Notes: generated from the sequence alone by a model not told the origin. 64,000 bases of DNA from Acidobacteriota bacterium (GCA_003577145.1 QEUP01000001.1:1-64000); one strand, 5' to 3'; counted from the first letter of the stretch, positions 8,388 through 17,474 are shown. Made by a program: numbers and translations.

Positions 8388-8843
8388 TCACCGGCGCGGC
8401 GCGACTCCAAGATCGTCGAGCACGAGGTCCGCGACCCGAAAGCCGGAGTCGACCGCCTGATGGGTGGCGACACCCTTGCTGCCAGCGTCGCAGCCGACGA
8501 TGAAGAGGCCCCGCAGCGGCGTGCGTGGGTCAGGCTTGTTCCTGCCCTCCTGCTCCATCGTCTGTGCGATGCCGATGCACTCGCCCCCGGCTCCTGGCAC
8601 GACAGCGTCACGGGTGAGGTTGGAGACGCTGCGGGTCGTATACGTCTCCTGCTTGACGATGTGTTCACCGGCTGGCAGGTCGAAGCAGCCGTAGCCCTGC
8701 CGGTGCAGCGTCATTGCCTTGCCGCCGGCGCGGTCGTTCATCTCGGCGAGCAGCACCTTCAGGCCGGCTTCGGTGAGCAGGGCGGCGATGGTGGCGCAGC
8801 CCGGTCTGGCCCCGATGACGACGATGTCGCAGTGCTGGCCCAC
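8388..8843 (-). pseudogene. Remnant of FAD-dependent dehydrogenase (phytoene desaturase-like)
   Basis: The 151-residue frame joins the two ends of a protein that is normally 450-520 residues. Its first 70 residues are a Rossmann start (CDIVVIGARPGCATIAALL, then VLLAEMNDRAGGKA), and its last 70 are the flavoprotein C-terminal signature (GLFIVGCDAGSKGVATHQAVDSG). Everything between them, including most of the FAD and substrate domains, is missing. The dinucleotide motif GxGxxG is also damaged, reading GARPGC. Reading frame is kept, so this is either a decayed gene or an in-frame deletion. The start (GTG at 8843) abuts the stop of the PAP2 gene, so the remnant keeps its operon position. A functional short protein is unlikely. 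Confidence 0.7.
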
Positions 8844-9413
8844 CTATGCCTCGCCCTGCCGGGGGCCTCGGATCGTGTTGCGCCAGCCCGCAGCGTCGAA
8901 GCGCCGGGCCAGGTGGCCGAGCCCCAACCCGATTGCCGCACCCGCGACCACGTCGGAGGCGTGGTGGATGCGAACGTAGCAGCGGCTGGTCGCCACCAAT
9001 GACGCCAGCGTGTAGTAGGCCGCGGCCCCGTCGCTTCCTTCCGCCAGCAAGACGGCGGACATGAACGCGCTGGAGGCGTGTCCGCTCGGGAAGCTGCTGG
9101 TGAGGGGTTGGCGGAGATGCAGGGGGCGCACCCCCTCGTGCACGGGACGGGTGCGGTCGAAGAGGGACTTCACGAGTCCGTTCACCAGCAGCGACTCGGC
9201 ACCGAGCAGTGCGGCGAACCTCAACGACGACCGGATTGGGTCGGCTGTCCGGAGACTGCGGGCCAGACCGAAGCCGAGCCAGATCATGCCGTGGTCACCC
9301 ACCGCCGAGAGCGAGTAGAAGAGCCGGTCGAGGCCGGGCCTTCCCCGGACGCGGTCGACCCAGCCTTCGACCCGGTCGTCGAACGCCTCCACGGCGGCGC
9401 GGGTGTCTACCAC
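8844..9413 (-). CDS. PAP2-family phosphatase, membrane-associated
   Basis: 189 residues with all three acid-phosphatase motifs: KSLFDRTRP (KxxxxxxRP), FPSGHASSAF (PSGH), and SRCYVRIHHASD (SRxxxxxHxxxD). The histidines of motifs 2 and 3 are the catalytic nucleophile and proton donor in this family, which dephosphorylates phosphatidic acid, isoprenyl diphosphates or related lipids at the membrane. Hydrophobic stretches around MIWLGFGLA, AALLGAESLLV and VVAGAAIGLGL fit membrane helices. GTG start at 9413, three bases after the nuclease stop; the FAD remnant follows directly. A role in phosphatidate or isoprenoid metabolism is inferred only from family. Confidence 0.88.
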   Translation of the reverse strand: MVDTRAAVEAFDDRVEGWVDRVRGRPGLDRLFYSLSAVGDHGMIWLGFGLARSLRTADPIRSSLRFAALLGAESLLVNGLVKSLFDRTRPVHEGVRPLHLRQPLTSSFPSGHASSAFMSAVLLAEGSDGAAAYYTLASLVATSRCYVRIHHASDVVAGAAIGLGLGHLARRFDAAGWRNTIRGPRQGEA

Positions 9414-9416
9414 GGC

Positions 9417-10274
9417 TCAGGCGGGGGTGGTCTCGAGGTGTTCCGTGCCCGCCAGCGCGGGGTCTCCGCCGAAGGCAGGGCAGTATTGGCGGAAGTTGCA
9501 GTAGTCGCAGAGCCGGGACGGGCTGGGGCGGAAGTCGTCGCGTTCGCAGGCCCGTTCGATTGCCGACCAGATCGCCTCGAGCCGGCGCTCCAGGCCCCTG
9601 GTGGACTGGGCGGTGGGCTCGGTGATGATGGCCTCAGGTGCGCTGAGGTAGAGCAACTGGACCCGGGCGGGCCTCTGGCCGAAGAAGCGCTCGCAGAGAT
9701 AGGAGTAGAAGTGGACACCGCCGAGGCGGGCCTGCTCGAACTGGCGACCCGGGACCTTGCCGGTCTTGTAGTCGGTGACGACGAGTTGCCCACGTTCGTC
9801 GAGCTCGAGCCGATCGATGATTCCCCTCAAAGTCAGGTGGTCGGCGACTTCGACCTCCAAGCGGAGCTCCAACCCGATGGGCTGCACGCTGCTGGGATCT
9901 TCCAGCTCGAAGTACCTCGACACCAGGTCGGCCGCGTCGGCGATGAACTCGTCCTGCTGATCGGTGTCGAGCTCGAGAGCGAGGTAGTCGTCGTCGGTGC
10001 GCAGCTCGCTGAACGCCTGATCGAGGCAAAGCCGCGCGTGTTCTTCGGTGCGTTCGCTCGGCGCGGCGCACAACAGCATCTCGAGTGCCCGGTGCACCAG
10101 CGTGCCCCGCGTGGCTGCCTCGGATGCAGGTTCGGGAAGCCGGTCGATTGCCGAGAAGCGAAAGGCAAGCGCGCAGTCCTTGAACGAGGACACCTTCGAT
10201 GGGGACAGCGATGAGGGCAGCTTGAGCGGCATGCTCAGATGGTAGGCGCCGAATGTGACACTGGGGTGGTCCAT
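9417..10274 (-). CDS. RecB-family PD-(D/E)XK nuclease with probable Fe-S cluster
   Basis: About 285 residues from the ATG at 10274 (GGGA upstream); an ATG at 10232 would give 271 and begins nearer the conserved LSPSKVSSFKDC. The nuclease core shows GTLVHRALE (motif I histidine), GIIDRLELDERGQLVVTDYKTGK (aspartate and D-x-K catalytic motif) and QARLGGVHFYSYL. A cysteine near the start (KDCALAF) plus three at the end (CDYCNFRQYC) form the arrangement of AddB/RecB-type iron-sulfur nucleases. Single-domain proteins of this kind are common in actinobacteria and are thought to act in DNA repair. Longer frames to 10541 overlap the hydrolase gene and are rejected. Confidence 0.85.
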   Translation of the reverse strand: MDHPSVTFGAYHLSMPLKLPSSLSPSKVSSFKDCALAFRFSAIDRLPEPASEAATRGTLVHRALEMLLCAAPSERTEEHARLCLDQAFSELRTDDDYLALELDTDQQDEFIADAADLVSRYFELEDPSSVQPIGLELRLEVEVADHLTLRGIIDRLELDERGQLVVTDYKTGKVPGRQFEQARLGGVHFYSYLCERFFGQRPARVQLLYLSAPEAIITEPTAQSTRGLERRLEAIWSAIERACERDDFRPSPSRLCDYCNFRQYCPAFGGDPALAGTEHLETTPA

Positions 10275-10311
10275 CGGGGTCCCTGAAAAGAGCGGGACGT
10301 GGCGAGCGAGC

Positions 10312-11151
10312 TCAGGTCCGCGCGCTGGTCGCGGCGGTGCGAATGGAATCCGCAACGTCGTCGAGCCCCTCGAGTGGCCCGAAGTGGCCGAGCCCGGGGA
10401 AGTCAGCCAGCACACCGTGGGGGATGGCCGAGGCGATCCGGGCGGCGAAGCCGGCGGGGCCGAAACCGTCCACTCGGCCTCGTGCCACGACCACAGGACA
10501 CTCGACCTCCGACAGCCCTGAGAAGGCGTCGTGTGCGGCACCCATCCGGTAGAGCTGCGCCTCGTTCTCGGGTCGGCACCGCAGGCGGACGGAGCCGTCA
10601 GCTTGCTCTTCGAAGCCGTGGTCCACGTAGAGCTCGAGCACCTCGTCGTCCATCTCGCACAGCGGTGGCTTCTTGGCGTAGTTCTGCACCGCCTCGTACT
10701 TCGAATCGAACACGTCGCGGCGGCGCAGCGCCTGTTCGCTCATCGGGTTGGCCGCTCCGAGGCCCTCGGCCATCGCCGCCGGGAAGACGATGGGCTCGAA
10801 GAGCCACAGTCCCCGAAACGTTCCCGGCCGCTGCTGTTCGGCCAGCACCAGCGCGGCCCCTCCCATGGAATGACCCACCCCGAAGGGTGCGGCCAAGCCG
10901 AGATCATCGATCACGGCAAGGACGTCGTCGGCGGTGCCTGCCCAGCTGAGGTCGCCGCCGGCAGGGGTCGTGGAGGTCCCGTGGGCACGGAAGTCCAACG
11001 ACCAGCACCCGAAGTCGCTCAGGCGGCGGGCCAGTGGCTGCCAAACGAGTCCGTGGAATCCCGTGGCGTGGGCGAAGAGAATCGCGGGACCCTCTCCGCC
11101 GAGTTCGTGAACGGTGATTCGGACATCACCCGAGGAACCGACGGTGTGCAT
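10312..11151 (-). CDS. Alpha/beta hydrolase
   Basis: 279 residues. The oxyanion block ILFAHATGFHGLVW (HG-equivalent), the strand-turn SLDFRAHGTS and nucleophile elbow GHSMGG identify the alpha/beta hydrolase fold; a late GLGHFGPLE supplies the probable catalytic histidine and VVVARGRVDGFGP the acid region. ATG start at 11151. The start lies inside the 3' end of the upstream frame (11019-11591), an unusually long same-strand overlap. Downstream is the nuclease gene, 37 bases on. The substrate cannot be inferred. Confidence 0.85.
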   Translation of the reverse strand: MHTVGSSGDVRITVHELGGEGPAILFAHATGFHGLVWQPLARRLSDFGCWSLDFRAHGTSTTPAGGDLSWAGTADDVLAVIDDLGLAAPFGVGHSMGGAALVLAEQQRPGTFRGLWLFEPIVFPAAMAEGLGAANPMSEQALRRRDVFDSKYEAVQNYAKKPPLCEMDDEVLELYVDHGFEEQADGSVRLRCRPENEAQLYRMGAAHDAFSGLSEVECPVVVARGRVDGFGPAGFAARIASAIPHGVLADFPGLGHFGPLEGLDDVADSIRTAATSART

Positions 11152-11591
11152 TCACCCATGCTGTCATCGTCAATCCGCAGATCCCCACTCCAGATGGGGA
11201 GGGTGTCACCCGTCTCGACCATCCGGGCTATGCGGTCGAGGGTCGCCCGATCGACCGTGGGGGGTCCCTCGCAGATGATCTCGAGCAGCATGTCGATGGG
11301 TACGACAGTGGCCTCGGCATGGTCGGATCCGGCTTGAGCGGTGACGACGAACGAGTCAACGAAGGGCACCCACGTGAGGTGGTCTGCGAGACGTGAACGC
11401 GTGACGCGCGCGAGGGCGATCAGCTTCCGGGCCGTCTTGGGGACATCCCCGTCGGCGAGGGCGAGAACGAATATGCCAGACGAGCCGGCCACGAAGTGAG
11501 CGTCGCCCATGTCCGCGCTCAAGTAGTCCCCGGGCAAACGCGCGAGGACGTCGTCGAGTTCCGAGCGCGACAGGCGTCCGAATTGGAACAC
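11019..11591 (-). CDS. Hypothetical protein, probably over-extended at its C-terminus
   Basis: 190 residues from GTG at 11591. The first about 145 residues are well-formed (FGRLSRSELDDVLARLPGDY, GIFVLALADGDVPKTARKLI, TVDRATLDRIARMVETGD). The last 45 residues, after LRIDDDSMG, are serine/proline-rich and lie over the start of the hydrolase gene in another frame. A one-base change would bring a TGA just before the hydrolase ATG, so the true gene may once have ended there. No family recognised; it reads as a soluble alpha/beta protein. Confidence is good for the first part and low for the tail. Confidence 0.55.
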   Translation of the reverse strand: MFQFGRLSRSELDDVLARLPGDYLSADMGDAHFVAGSSGIFVLALADGDVPKTARKLIALARVTRSRLADHLTWVPFVDSFVVTAQAGSDHAEATVVPIDMLLEIICEGPPTVDRATLDRIARMVETGDTLPIWSGDLRIDDDSMGECTPSVPRVMSESPFTNSAERVPRFSSPTPRDSTDSFGSHWPAA

Positions 11592-11844
11592 GTCCTTTCT
11601 TCGGCTGAAGCGGCTCCGAGCCTTAGCCCGACGCGCCGGCAGGCGAGCTGATCGCTCCGAGGAGCTCGTCGTGTGAGGTCGTACCAGGCTCGACGCGAGA
11701 CCGTCTCGTCAAGCGGCGGGCCCCTGGGCCCAGCAGGCCACCGGTTGTCGCGTCGAAACGAGCCTTGGCGGTAACGGATCTGCTGCTCGAGATCTTCGGG
11801 AAAGCTGGGTTCGGTCGGCAGCGCGAGTGTGTAGTCTCGCGGGG

Positions 11845-12708
11845 ATGCCCCGACTCGCTCCCACCTTCCGGATCGGTGCACCCGCCCGGCTTCTCCCCTG
11901 GATGGCCGAGCTGGCCTCCACCGGCGCAGGCCTCATCGACTCCTACCTACCACGTCGCGCCCTGACCCCCCGTGCCCGGGAGAGGATCATCGTTGCCGTG
12001 GTCACCGAGAGGGGCTCGCGGACCGCAGCCTGGGTCCATGCAGGGTGGCAGTCCTTTCTGGGGGACGCCGAGCAGGGTGACGCCGAAGCGGTGATGATCG
12101 ACTGGGCACGACGCTGTGCCCAGGCGGGAAGGCCCCTCCCGACCTCCGAGCTGGAGGGTGTCCTGCCCCAACGTGCCATTCGCTCCCTGCGGGCCTCGGT
12201 GGCGAGGGCGACGCTGGCCGGCGAGGTCGGCCTGGCGCACGAGCGCCTGCTCGAGCGCATCCTCGGGCCGCTGCCCTTCAGGCCTGCCGATGTGGCTGCC
12301 GAGCTGGCGGTGATCGCGGTCGGTCTTCCGTGGGTACTCCCGACAGCGGTGATCGGCACCGTCTTCGGCTTGCTCGGTCGGGTGGCACCCCCGCTGCCGG
12401 AGGTCGAGATAGCTCCCCGCGAAGACGCCAACCTGTTGACGCAGATGCTGGGCGAATCGGCCCCGCTGCTCTTCGGGAACGCCTTGATTCGCCTTGTTGT
12501 CCTCGATCTCCCCGTGGTGGTGCACCTCGGCGTACGCAGCGAACAGGCGACCTCGACGATATCGGTGGGCCGGCACCAGATCAGGGTGCAGGACGGGATC
12601 CGCTCCGATGTCGCGGCGGTCGTGGACGGGTGGCTCGACCCCTTCATAGAGGCGGCCTCGGGTGCCATCACCACCGAGGTCAGCAACCTCGCCCGCCGAT
12701 CGACCTGA
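11845..12708 (+). CDS. Hypothetical helical protein
   Basis: 287 residues from the ATG at 11845 (MPRLAPTFRIGAPARL). The segment LTPRARERIIVAVVTERGSR followed by AAWVHAGWQSFLGDAE is reminiscent of the helical carboxymuconolactone decarboxylase/AhpD fold but lacks the CxxC pair, so peroxidase activity is not expected. A hydrophobic stretch (AVIAVGLPWVLPTAVIGTVFGLLG) could be a membrane or amphipathic segment. The C-terminal 80 residues (TISVGRHQIRVQDGIRSDVAAVVDGW) loosely resemble an SCP2-type lipid-binding domain. These likenesses are weak. It is upstream of the TetR gene, same strand. Confidence 0.6.
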   Translation: MPRLAPTFRIGAPARLLPWMAELASTGAGLIDSYLPRRALTPRARERIIVAVVTERGSRTAAWVHAGWQSFLGDAEQGDAEAVMIDWARRCAQAGRPLPTSELEGVLPQRAIRSLRASVARATLAGEVGLAHERLLERILGPLPFRPADVAAELAVIAVGLPWVLPTAVIGTVFGLLGRVAPPLPEVEIAPREDANLLTQMLGESAPLLFGNALIRLVVLDLPVVVHLGVRSEQATSTISVGRHQIRVQDGIRSDVAAVVDGWLDPFIEAASGAITTEVSNLARRST

Positions 12709-12849
12709 TCCAGGGAGGCGTCGCTTCCGCGCGGTGAGCGGGAACAGTACGCTCTGTGCTCAGCTCGGGACTCACTGCCGCCAGCGAGAGCAGGCGTTCG
12801 GGGGTCCCGATCCGCAGCACCGATGGCACTCGAGCTGGGGAGGTCCGTC

Positions 12850-13542
12850 GTGACCGAGGTCCCGACGACGAGCAAAGGCCGGCGGACACGAACCCTCATC
12901 CTCAGCGCGGCCCGAGACGTGCTGGCCGAGCGTGGCTACGTCGCCTTGCGGATGACCGACGTCGCGGCGCGTGCCGACCTCTCCTTGGGAGGCCTCTACC
13001 GGTACTTCCCCAACAAGGACGCGCTGTTCGGTGAGCTGGTCGAGGAGCTGTCGACCGAGATCGGAGCCGCAGCCAGTGCCCACGGCACCGACTTCTCGAA
13101 GGATCCCTATACGGCGATGTACCTGTCGACCAGAGGCTTTCTGGAGTACTACCGGGACCACCGGGATCTGATGGACGCCTGGTTCGAAGCGGTAACCACC
13201 GATGAGCGCTACCGGCAGCAGTGGTGGGCCACCCGCCAGGCCACCGCAAGGACCCTGGCAGGGCTGGTCGAGCAGTGCCATGGCATCAACGAGGTCGACG
13301 GGGTGAGCGGTGAGTTGGTGACCGAGGCGGTCATCTCGTTGGTGGAGCAGAGCGCCTACGTCTGGTACGCCAAGGAGAGCATGCGCTCCGAGACCGTGTG
13401 CCCCGAGGAGGGCGCCCGCCTCCTGGCTCGCATCCTCTACCTCACCTACTTCTCCGACGCGACGATCGACCTGCGTGCCGACGGGGGGATCAACCCGCCG
13501 GGCGGGGTTCCTTGGGCAGCCCGAGGAGCCTCTCGCCGATGA
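12850..13542 (+). CDS. TetR-family transcriptional regulator
   Basis: About 230 residues. The N-terminal helix-turn-helix is clear: RTLILSAARDVLAERGYVAL, then MTDVAARADLSLGGLYRYFP and NKDALFGELVEEL. The GTG at 12850 is preferred since GGGGAGG lies 5-6 bases upstream; an ATG at 12823 is also in frame. The C-terminal helical domain would bind an effector, in this context perhaps an acyl-CoA. It converges on the broken acyl-CoA dehydrogenase gene and overlaps its 3' end by 53 bases. Target genes are likely nearby lipid genes, by inference only. Confidence 0.85.
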   Translation: MTEVPTTSKGRRTRTLILSAARDVLAERGYVALRMTDVAARADLSLGGLYRYFPNKDALFGELVEELSTEIGAAASAHGTDFSKDPYTAMYLSTRGFLEYYRDHRDLMDAWFEAVTTDERYRQQWWATRQATARTLAGLVEQCHGINEVDGVSGELVTEAVISLVEQSAYVWYAKESMRSETVCPEEGARLLARILYLTYFSDATIDLRADGGINPPGGVPWAARGASRR

Positions 13543-14574
13543 TGTTGCGCTGCACCTGACTGGTGCCTCCGGCGATGCGGGCCCCTGGGGCCGAGAGCAT
13601 CTGCGCGGTGGCCGGGTTGTCGAGCATCGCTGCGGGCCCCAGCAGGCTCGCCTGGAACATGGCGTAGTCGAACATCTGCTCGGTGATCCCCAGCTTCATC
13701 AGGGAGCCGGCCACGTTGGCGACAGGTCCCTGGCGTTGACCCAGGGACCGGAAGGCACGGCCACGCGAGTAGAGGCCTACCAGTTCCTGGCGTCGCAGCG
13801 GCTCGAGGTCAGCAGCGAGGGCCGCCAGGGAGTCCAGGCGGCGGTCGAGCGCGATCCCCGACGCTCCGATGTGGCCCCGTTCGTTCATGAGGGTCGCCAT
13901 GCCGACGTTCCATCCGTCGTTCAGCGGGCCGAGGAGGCAGTCCGCGGGGATGCGTGCGCCGTCGAAGAACACCTCGTCGAACTCGGCTTCCCCGTTCATC
14001 TGCCGCAACGGCCGGGTGTCGATGCCGGGCAGTGACATGTCGACGAGGAAGAAGGAGATGCCCTTGTGCTTCGGTGCCCCTGGGTCGGTGCGCGCCATGA
14101 GGATGCCCCAGTCGCTCACGCGCCCGTTGCTGCACCACACCTTCTGGCCGGTTACGACGTACTCCTCGCCGTCGGCCTCGGCGCGCGTGGCGAGCGACGC
14201 GAGGTCCGAGCCGGCCTCGGGCTCGGAGAACAACTGGCACCAGACCCGCTCGCCGGTGATGATCGGCCGGAGGTGCTCGCTTCGTTGCCCGTCGGTGCCG
14301 AACAGCAGGATCGATCCGCCTGCGAGCACCGGACCGACCATGTTGATGAACGGCGGCACCTGGGCGATGGCGCACTGCTGGATCCAGGCCGCCGTGTGCG
14401 CCGAGGACAGTCCCTGACCCCCGTGTTCGACGGGCCAGTGAAGCCCGGCGAAGCCGGCCTCGAACAGGCGGGCCTGCCACTCCTTGCCCTCGTCGCCCCG
14501 TAGTCCCGGGGCGCCTCGGCCTTGTGCTCGGACAACCAGCCCGCTGCCCGTTCCTGGAACTCCGCCACATCCAT
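13490..14574 (-). pseudogene. Acyl-CoA dehydrogenase with an N-terminal frameshift
   Basis: The start ATG at 14574 opens a proper N-terminus (MDVAEFQERAAGWLSEHKAE, then APRDYG), but the family sequence then continues in a different frame from about 14500 (GDEGKEWQARLFEAGFAGLH) to the stop at 13490. The junction also lacks about ten residues that relatives carry there, so a small deletion is likely. The rest is a normal acyl-CoA dehydrogenase: WCQLFSEPEAGSDLASLATR (flavin/substrate loop), VVTGQKVWCSNG, and C-terminal GGTSQVQRNIIGERLLGLP. About 360 residues in total. It may be a real pseudogene or an assembly error. It overlaps the TetR gene tail-to-tail. Confidence 0.75.
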
Positions 14575-14597
14575 GAGGAAAGGCTACGCGCTGCCGG

Positions 14598-14646
14598 ATT
14601 TGTGAACCGAAATGGCCCCTATAGGGGCCACGCGCGTTCACAGAAC
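14598..14646. terminator. Palindrome family copy A
   Basis: TTTGTGAAC on the left pairs imperfectly with GTTCACAGA on the right, around the perfect core GGCCCCTATAGGGGCC. It lies after the acyl-CoA synthetase gene and before the acyl-CoA dehydrogenase gene on the minus strand. Likely a decayed member of the family best preserved at 22712. Confidence 0.65.
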
Positions 14647-14670
14647 TGGTGAGGTGGCCGGGTCGGCTGA

Positions 14671-16234
14671 TCAGGCGACGCCGAGCTTGTCGGCGGCGTA
14701 GGCCTTCATCCGCTTGTAGTCGACCTTGCCGTTCGGAGCCCGCCCCACCGTTGGGATGGTCACGATGTGCTTGGGCGCCGACCTGCATGCCCTCGAAGGG
14801 CTCCACGACTGCGGTGACGGCTTCACCGTACTTGTCGTCAGGTATCCCCACCGCAACCGCGTCGTGCACCGACTCGTGGGTCTTGAGCACCTCTTCGACC
14901 TCTTCGGGGTAGACCTTCTCGCCGGCGGTGTTGATGCACACCGACCCGCGACCGAGCAGGGTGATGCTGCCGTCGGCCTCGACGGTGGCGTAATCGCCGG
15001 GTATCGAGTAGCGATCGCCGTTCACCTCGATGAAGGTCGCCGCGGTCTTCTCGGGGTCCTTGTAGTACCCGATGGGCTGGTTACCCTTGACGGCTACTCG
15101 GCCGATCTCGCCCGATCCCGGCTCGACGAAGCGGCCGTCCTCGGTGATCACCGCGGCGTTGCCGCCGAGTTGGAACTTGGCGGTGCTCGCCGCGCCCCCG
15201 GCCGAAGAGATCGACTGGCCCATCCCGAGCGCCTCCGACGACGAGAAGGCGTCTATCAGCAGCATGCCGGGTTGGTGCGCGAGCAGCCCCTGCTTCACCG
15301 GCTCGCTCCACATCACACCCGAGGAGGAGATCAGCACCAGGCTCGACAGGTCCCACTTGCCGGGGTTGTCGTCGAGGGCCCGCAACATGGGCTTGGCGAA
15401 GGCATCCCCCACAATCGATATGGCTCCGATGCGCTCGCGCTCGATGGTGTCGAGCATCTCGGTCACGTCGAAGTGGCGGTTGACCAGTGTGACGACAGCC
15501 CCCGCGGCCGACAGGAACATGTTGGCCGTGAACCAGCCGGTACCGTGCATGAGAGGACAGGCAGGGATGCCGCCGGTGCCGGGGGCGGTGATGGCATCGA
15601 TTGCGTCGTCGTAGGTCGCGCCTTCGGCGAGGACAACCGGCAAGCCGGTGCTCACGGTTGCCCGGATGAGGTCGTCCTGGCGCCACATCACCCCCTTTGG
15701 CATTCCCGTGGTACCGCCGGTGTAGAGCATGAGGATGTCGTCGCCGTCGCGACCCCACGGAGGCCGGACCCGCTCCTGAGCCGAGGTCGCCGCTTCCTCG
15801 TAGGGCCGGGCCCAGTCCGGGCACGGGCCGCTGTCGTCGTCGACCCACAGCCACGTGCCGATGTCGGGGAGCTTGTGGCGGATGCGCTCGATGGTGTCGG
15901 CGAAGCTGCCGTGGAACACCACCGCCACCGCGTCGGCGTTCTCCCACAGATAGAGCAGCTCGTCCTCTTGGTACCGATAGTTGGTGTTGACCGGAACCAG
16001 CCCCGCTTTGAAGCAGGCGAAGACGGTCTCCATGTACTCCGGGCAGTTGTAGAGGTACAGGCCGACCTTGTCCTGGTGCTGAGCGCCGGCGGCGAGGAGA
16101 GTGGCGGCGATGCCGTCAGCCCGTCGGTCGAGCTCCTGCCAGCTGCAGCGACGCTCGCCTTGGACCTGAGCGGTGGCGTCCGGGAACTTGTCGGCGATCC
16201 GCTCCCACAGCTCGGCAAAGTTCCAACCGGGCAT
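14671..16234 (-). pseudogene. Fatty acyl-CoA synthetase with C-terminal frameshift
   Basis: From ATG at 16234 the AMP-forming synthetase reads normally for about 485 residues: YTGGTTGMPKG (AMP/ATP loop), ISSSGVMWSE, SIPGDYATVEADGSI and the GRGSVCINTAGEKVYPEEVEE region. Near 14785 the frame breaks. The expected end (KHIVTIPTVGRAPNGKVDYK, then RMKAYAADKLGVA) continues in the next frame to a stop at 14671. Relatives also have some 15-20 residues at the break, so it looks like a small deletion that is not a multiple of three. The lost block includes the catalytic lysine of the A10 motif (GKVDYK). The unbroken frame reads on through the palindrome into the dehydrogenase, giving a false 914-residue fusion. 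Confidence 0.75.
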
Positions 16235-16313
16235 CTTGTTGCTCCTCGTGGCTTTCCCCTCTTGGTTCGCCGCGGAGTGTAGACGGAGGAGATCCGCGGC
16301 CTACCATCGCGCG

Positions 16314-17474
16314 GTGGATTTCGAACTGCCTCCCGATGACGATCCCCGCCGTGTCGAGGTCAGGGCCTGGCTGGAGGAAAACCCCTCGCCGACCGGCCGT
16401 CAGCTCGCCGAGCGCGGGCTGGTGTCGCCGCACTGGCCCGCGCCCTGGGGCCTCGAAGCCGACCCCATACACCAGCTGATCATCGACGACGAGTTGAAGA
16501 GGGCGGGTGTACGGCGTCCCGACAACATGATCGGCATCGGCTGGGCGGGCCCCACGATCCTGCACGCCGGAACCGACGAGCAGAAGGAGCGTTACCTGTT
16601 CCCCCTTCTCGCCGGCGAGGAGATCTGGTGCCAGCTGTTCTCCGAGCCCGACGCCGGTTCCGATCTCGCCAACCTCTCCACGCGTGCCGAGCGCGACGGC
16701 GACGAGTATGTCGTGAACGGTCAGAAGATCTGGACCTCCCTCGCGCAGTTCTCCCAGTTCGGCATCCTCATCGCCCGTACCAATCCCGACGCGCCGAAGC
16801 ACAAGGGCGTCTCGTACTTCATCTGCCCCATGGGTACGCCGGGGATCGAGATCCGGCCCATCATCGAGATGACGGGTGCCCACACGTTCAACGAGGTGTT
16901 CCTCACCGATGTGCGAATCCCCGCCGAGAACCTGGTGGGCCAGGAGAACGAGGGCTGGGCGCTGGCAAAGGTGACGCTCGGAAACGAGCGGGTGTCGCTT
17001 TCGAGCGGAGGGGCTCTGTGGGGGATGGGGCCGAACGCCTACGACCTGCTCGATGTCGTGCGGGAAGGGGGTGGCGTGAGCGAGCCCGTCCTGCGGCAGC
17101 GGCTCTCCGAGCTGTACATCGAGGCCGAGATCCTGCGCCTGATCCGACTCCGCACCGTCAGTGCAGCGATCAAGGGCAAGGCCCCGGGGCCGGAGGCGTC
17201 GATCCGCAAGGTCATGGCAGACGAGCACGGTCAAAGGATCATGTCCGCGGCGAAGGATCTCTCGGGAGCCGGTGCCCTCCTCAGCGACCGCGGGCCCTTC
17301 GGGGGCCAGGCGGGCCCCTGGCACCACGGGTATCTGTTCTCCCAGGCGCTTACCATTGGCGGCGGCACCGGTGCCGTCCAGCGCAACATCATCGCCGAGC
17401 GGGTCCTGGGCCTGCCCCACGACCTCGACGTCGAGGAGGGCAAGACCTGGGTCGAGGCCCGTTCGGGGCGCTGA
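16314..17474 (+). CDS. Acyl-CoA dehydrogenase
   Basis: 386 residues from the GTG at 16314 (VDFELPPDDDPRRVEVRAWL). Family blocks are intact: GPTILHAGTDEQKERYLFPL, WCQLFSEPDAGSDLANLSTR, VVNGQKIWTS, NEVFLTDVRIPAENLVG and the end GGGTGAVQRNIIAERVLGLP. It oxidises an acyl-CoA at the alpha-beta bond using FAD and passes electrons to ETF. It diverges from the synthetase gene with 79 bases between starts, so they may share a control region. Similar paired dehydrogenases in actinobacteria can form mixed complexes on sterol side chains; here that is only a possibility. Longer frames starting at 16173 run antisense into the synthetase. Confidence 0.9.
   Translation: MDFELPPDDDPRRVEVRAWLEENPSPTGRQLAERGLVSPHWPAPWGLEADPIHQLIIDDELKRAGVRRPDNMIGIGWAGPTILHAGTDEQKERYLFPLLAGEEIWCQLFSEPDAGSDLANLSTRAERDGDEYVVNGQKIWTSLAQFSQFGILIARTNPDAPKHKGVSYFICPMGTPGIEIRPIIEMTGAHTFNEVFLTDVRIPAENLVGQENEGWALAKVTLGNERVSLSSGGALWGMGPNAYDLLDVVREGGGVSEPVLRQRLSELYIEAEILRLIRLRTVSAAIKGKAPGPEASIRKVMADEHGQRIMSAAKDLSGAGALLSDRGPFGGQAGPWHHGYLFSQALTIGGGTGAVQRNIIAERVLGLPHDLDVEEGKTWVEARSGR

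Noticed and set aside
13490-16234. Open frame of 914 residues that looks like an acyl-CoA synthetase-acyl-CoA dehydrogenase fusion
   Set aside because: The junction is translated non-coding DNA, including the palindrome at 14598, and the proper end of the synthetase and start of the dehydrogenase are in other frames. It is two broken genes and not a fusion.
14726-16282. 518-residue plus-strand frame
   Set aside because: Antisense shadow of the acyl-CoA synthetase; no recognisable motif.
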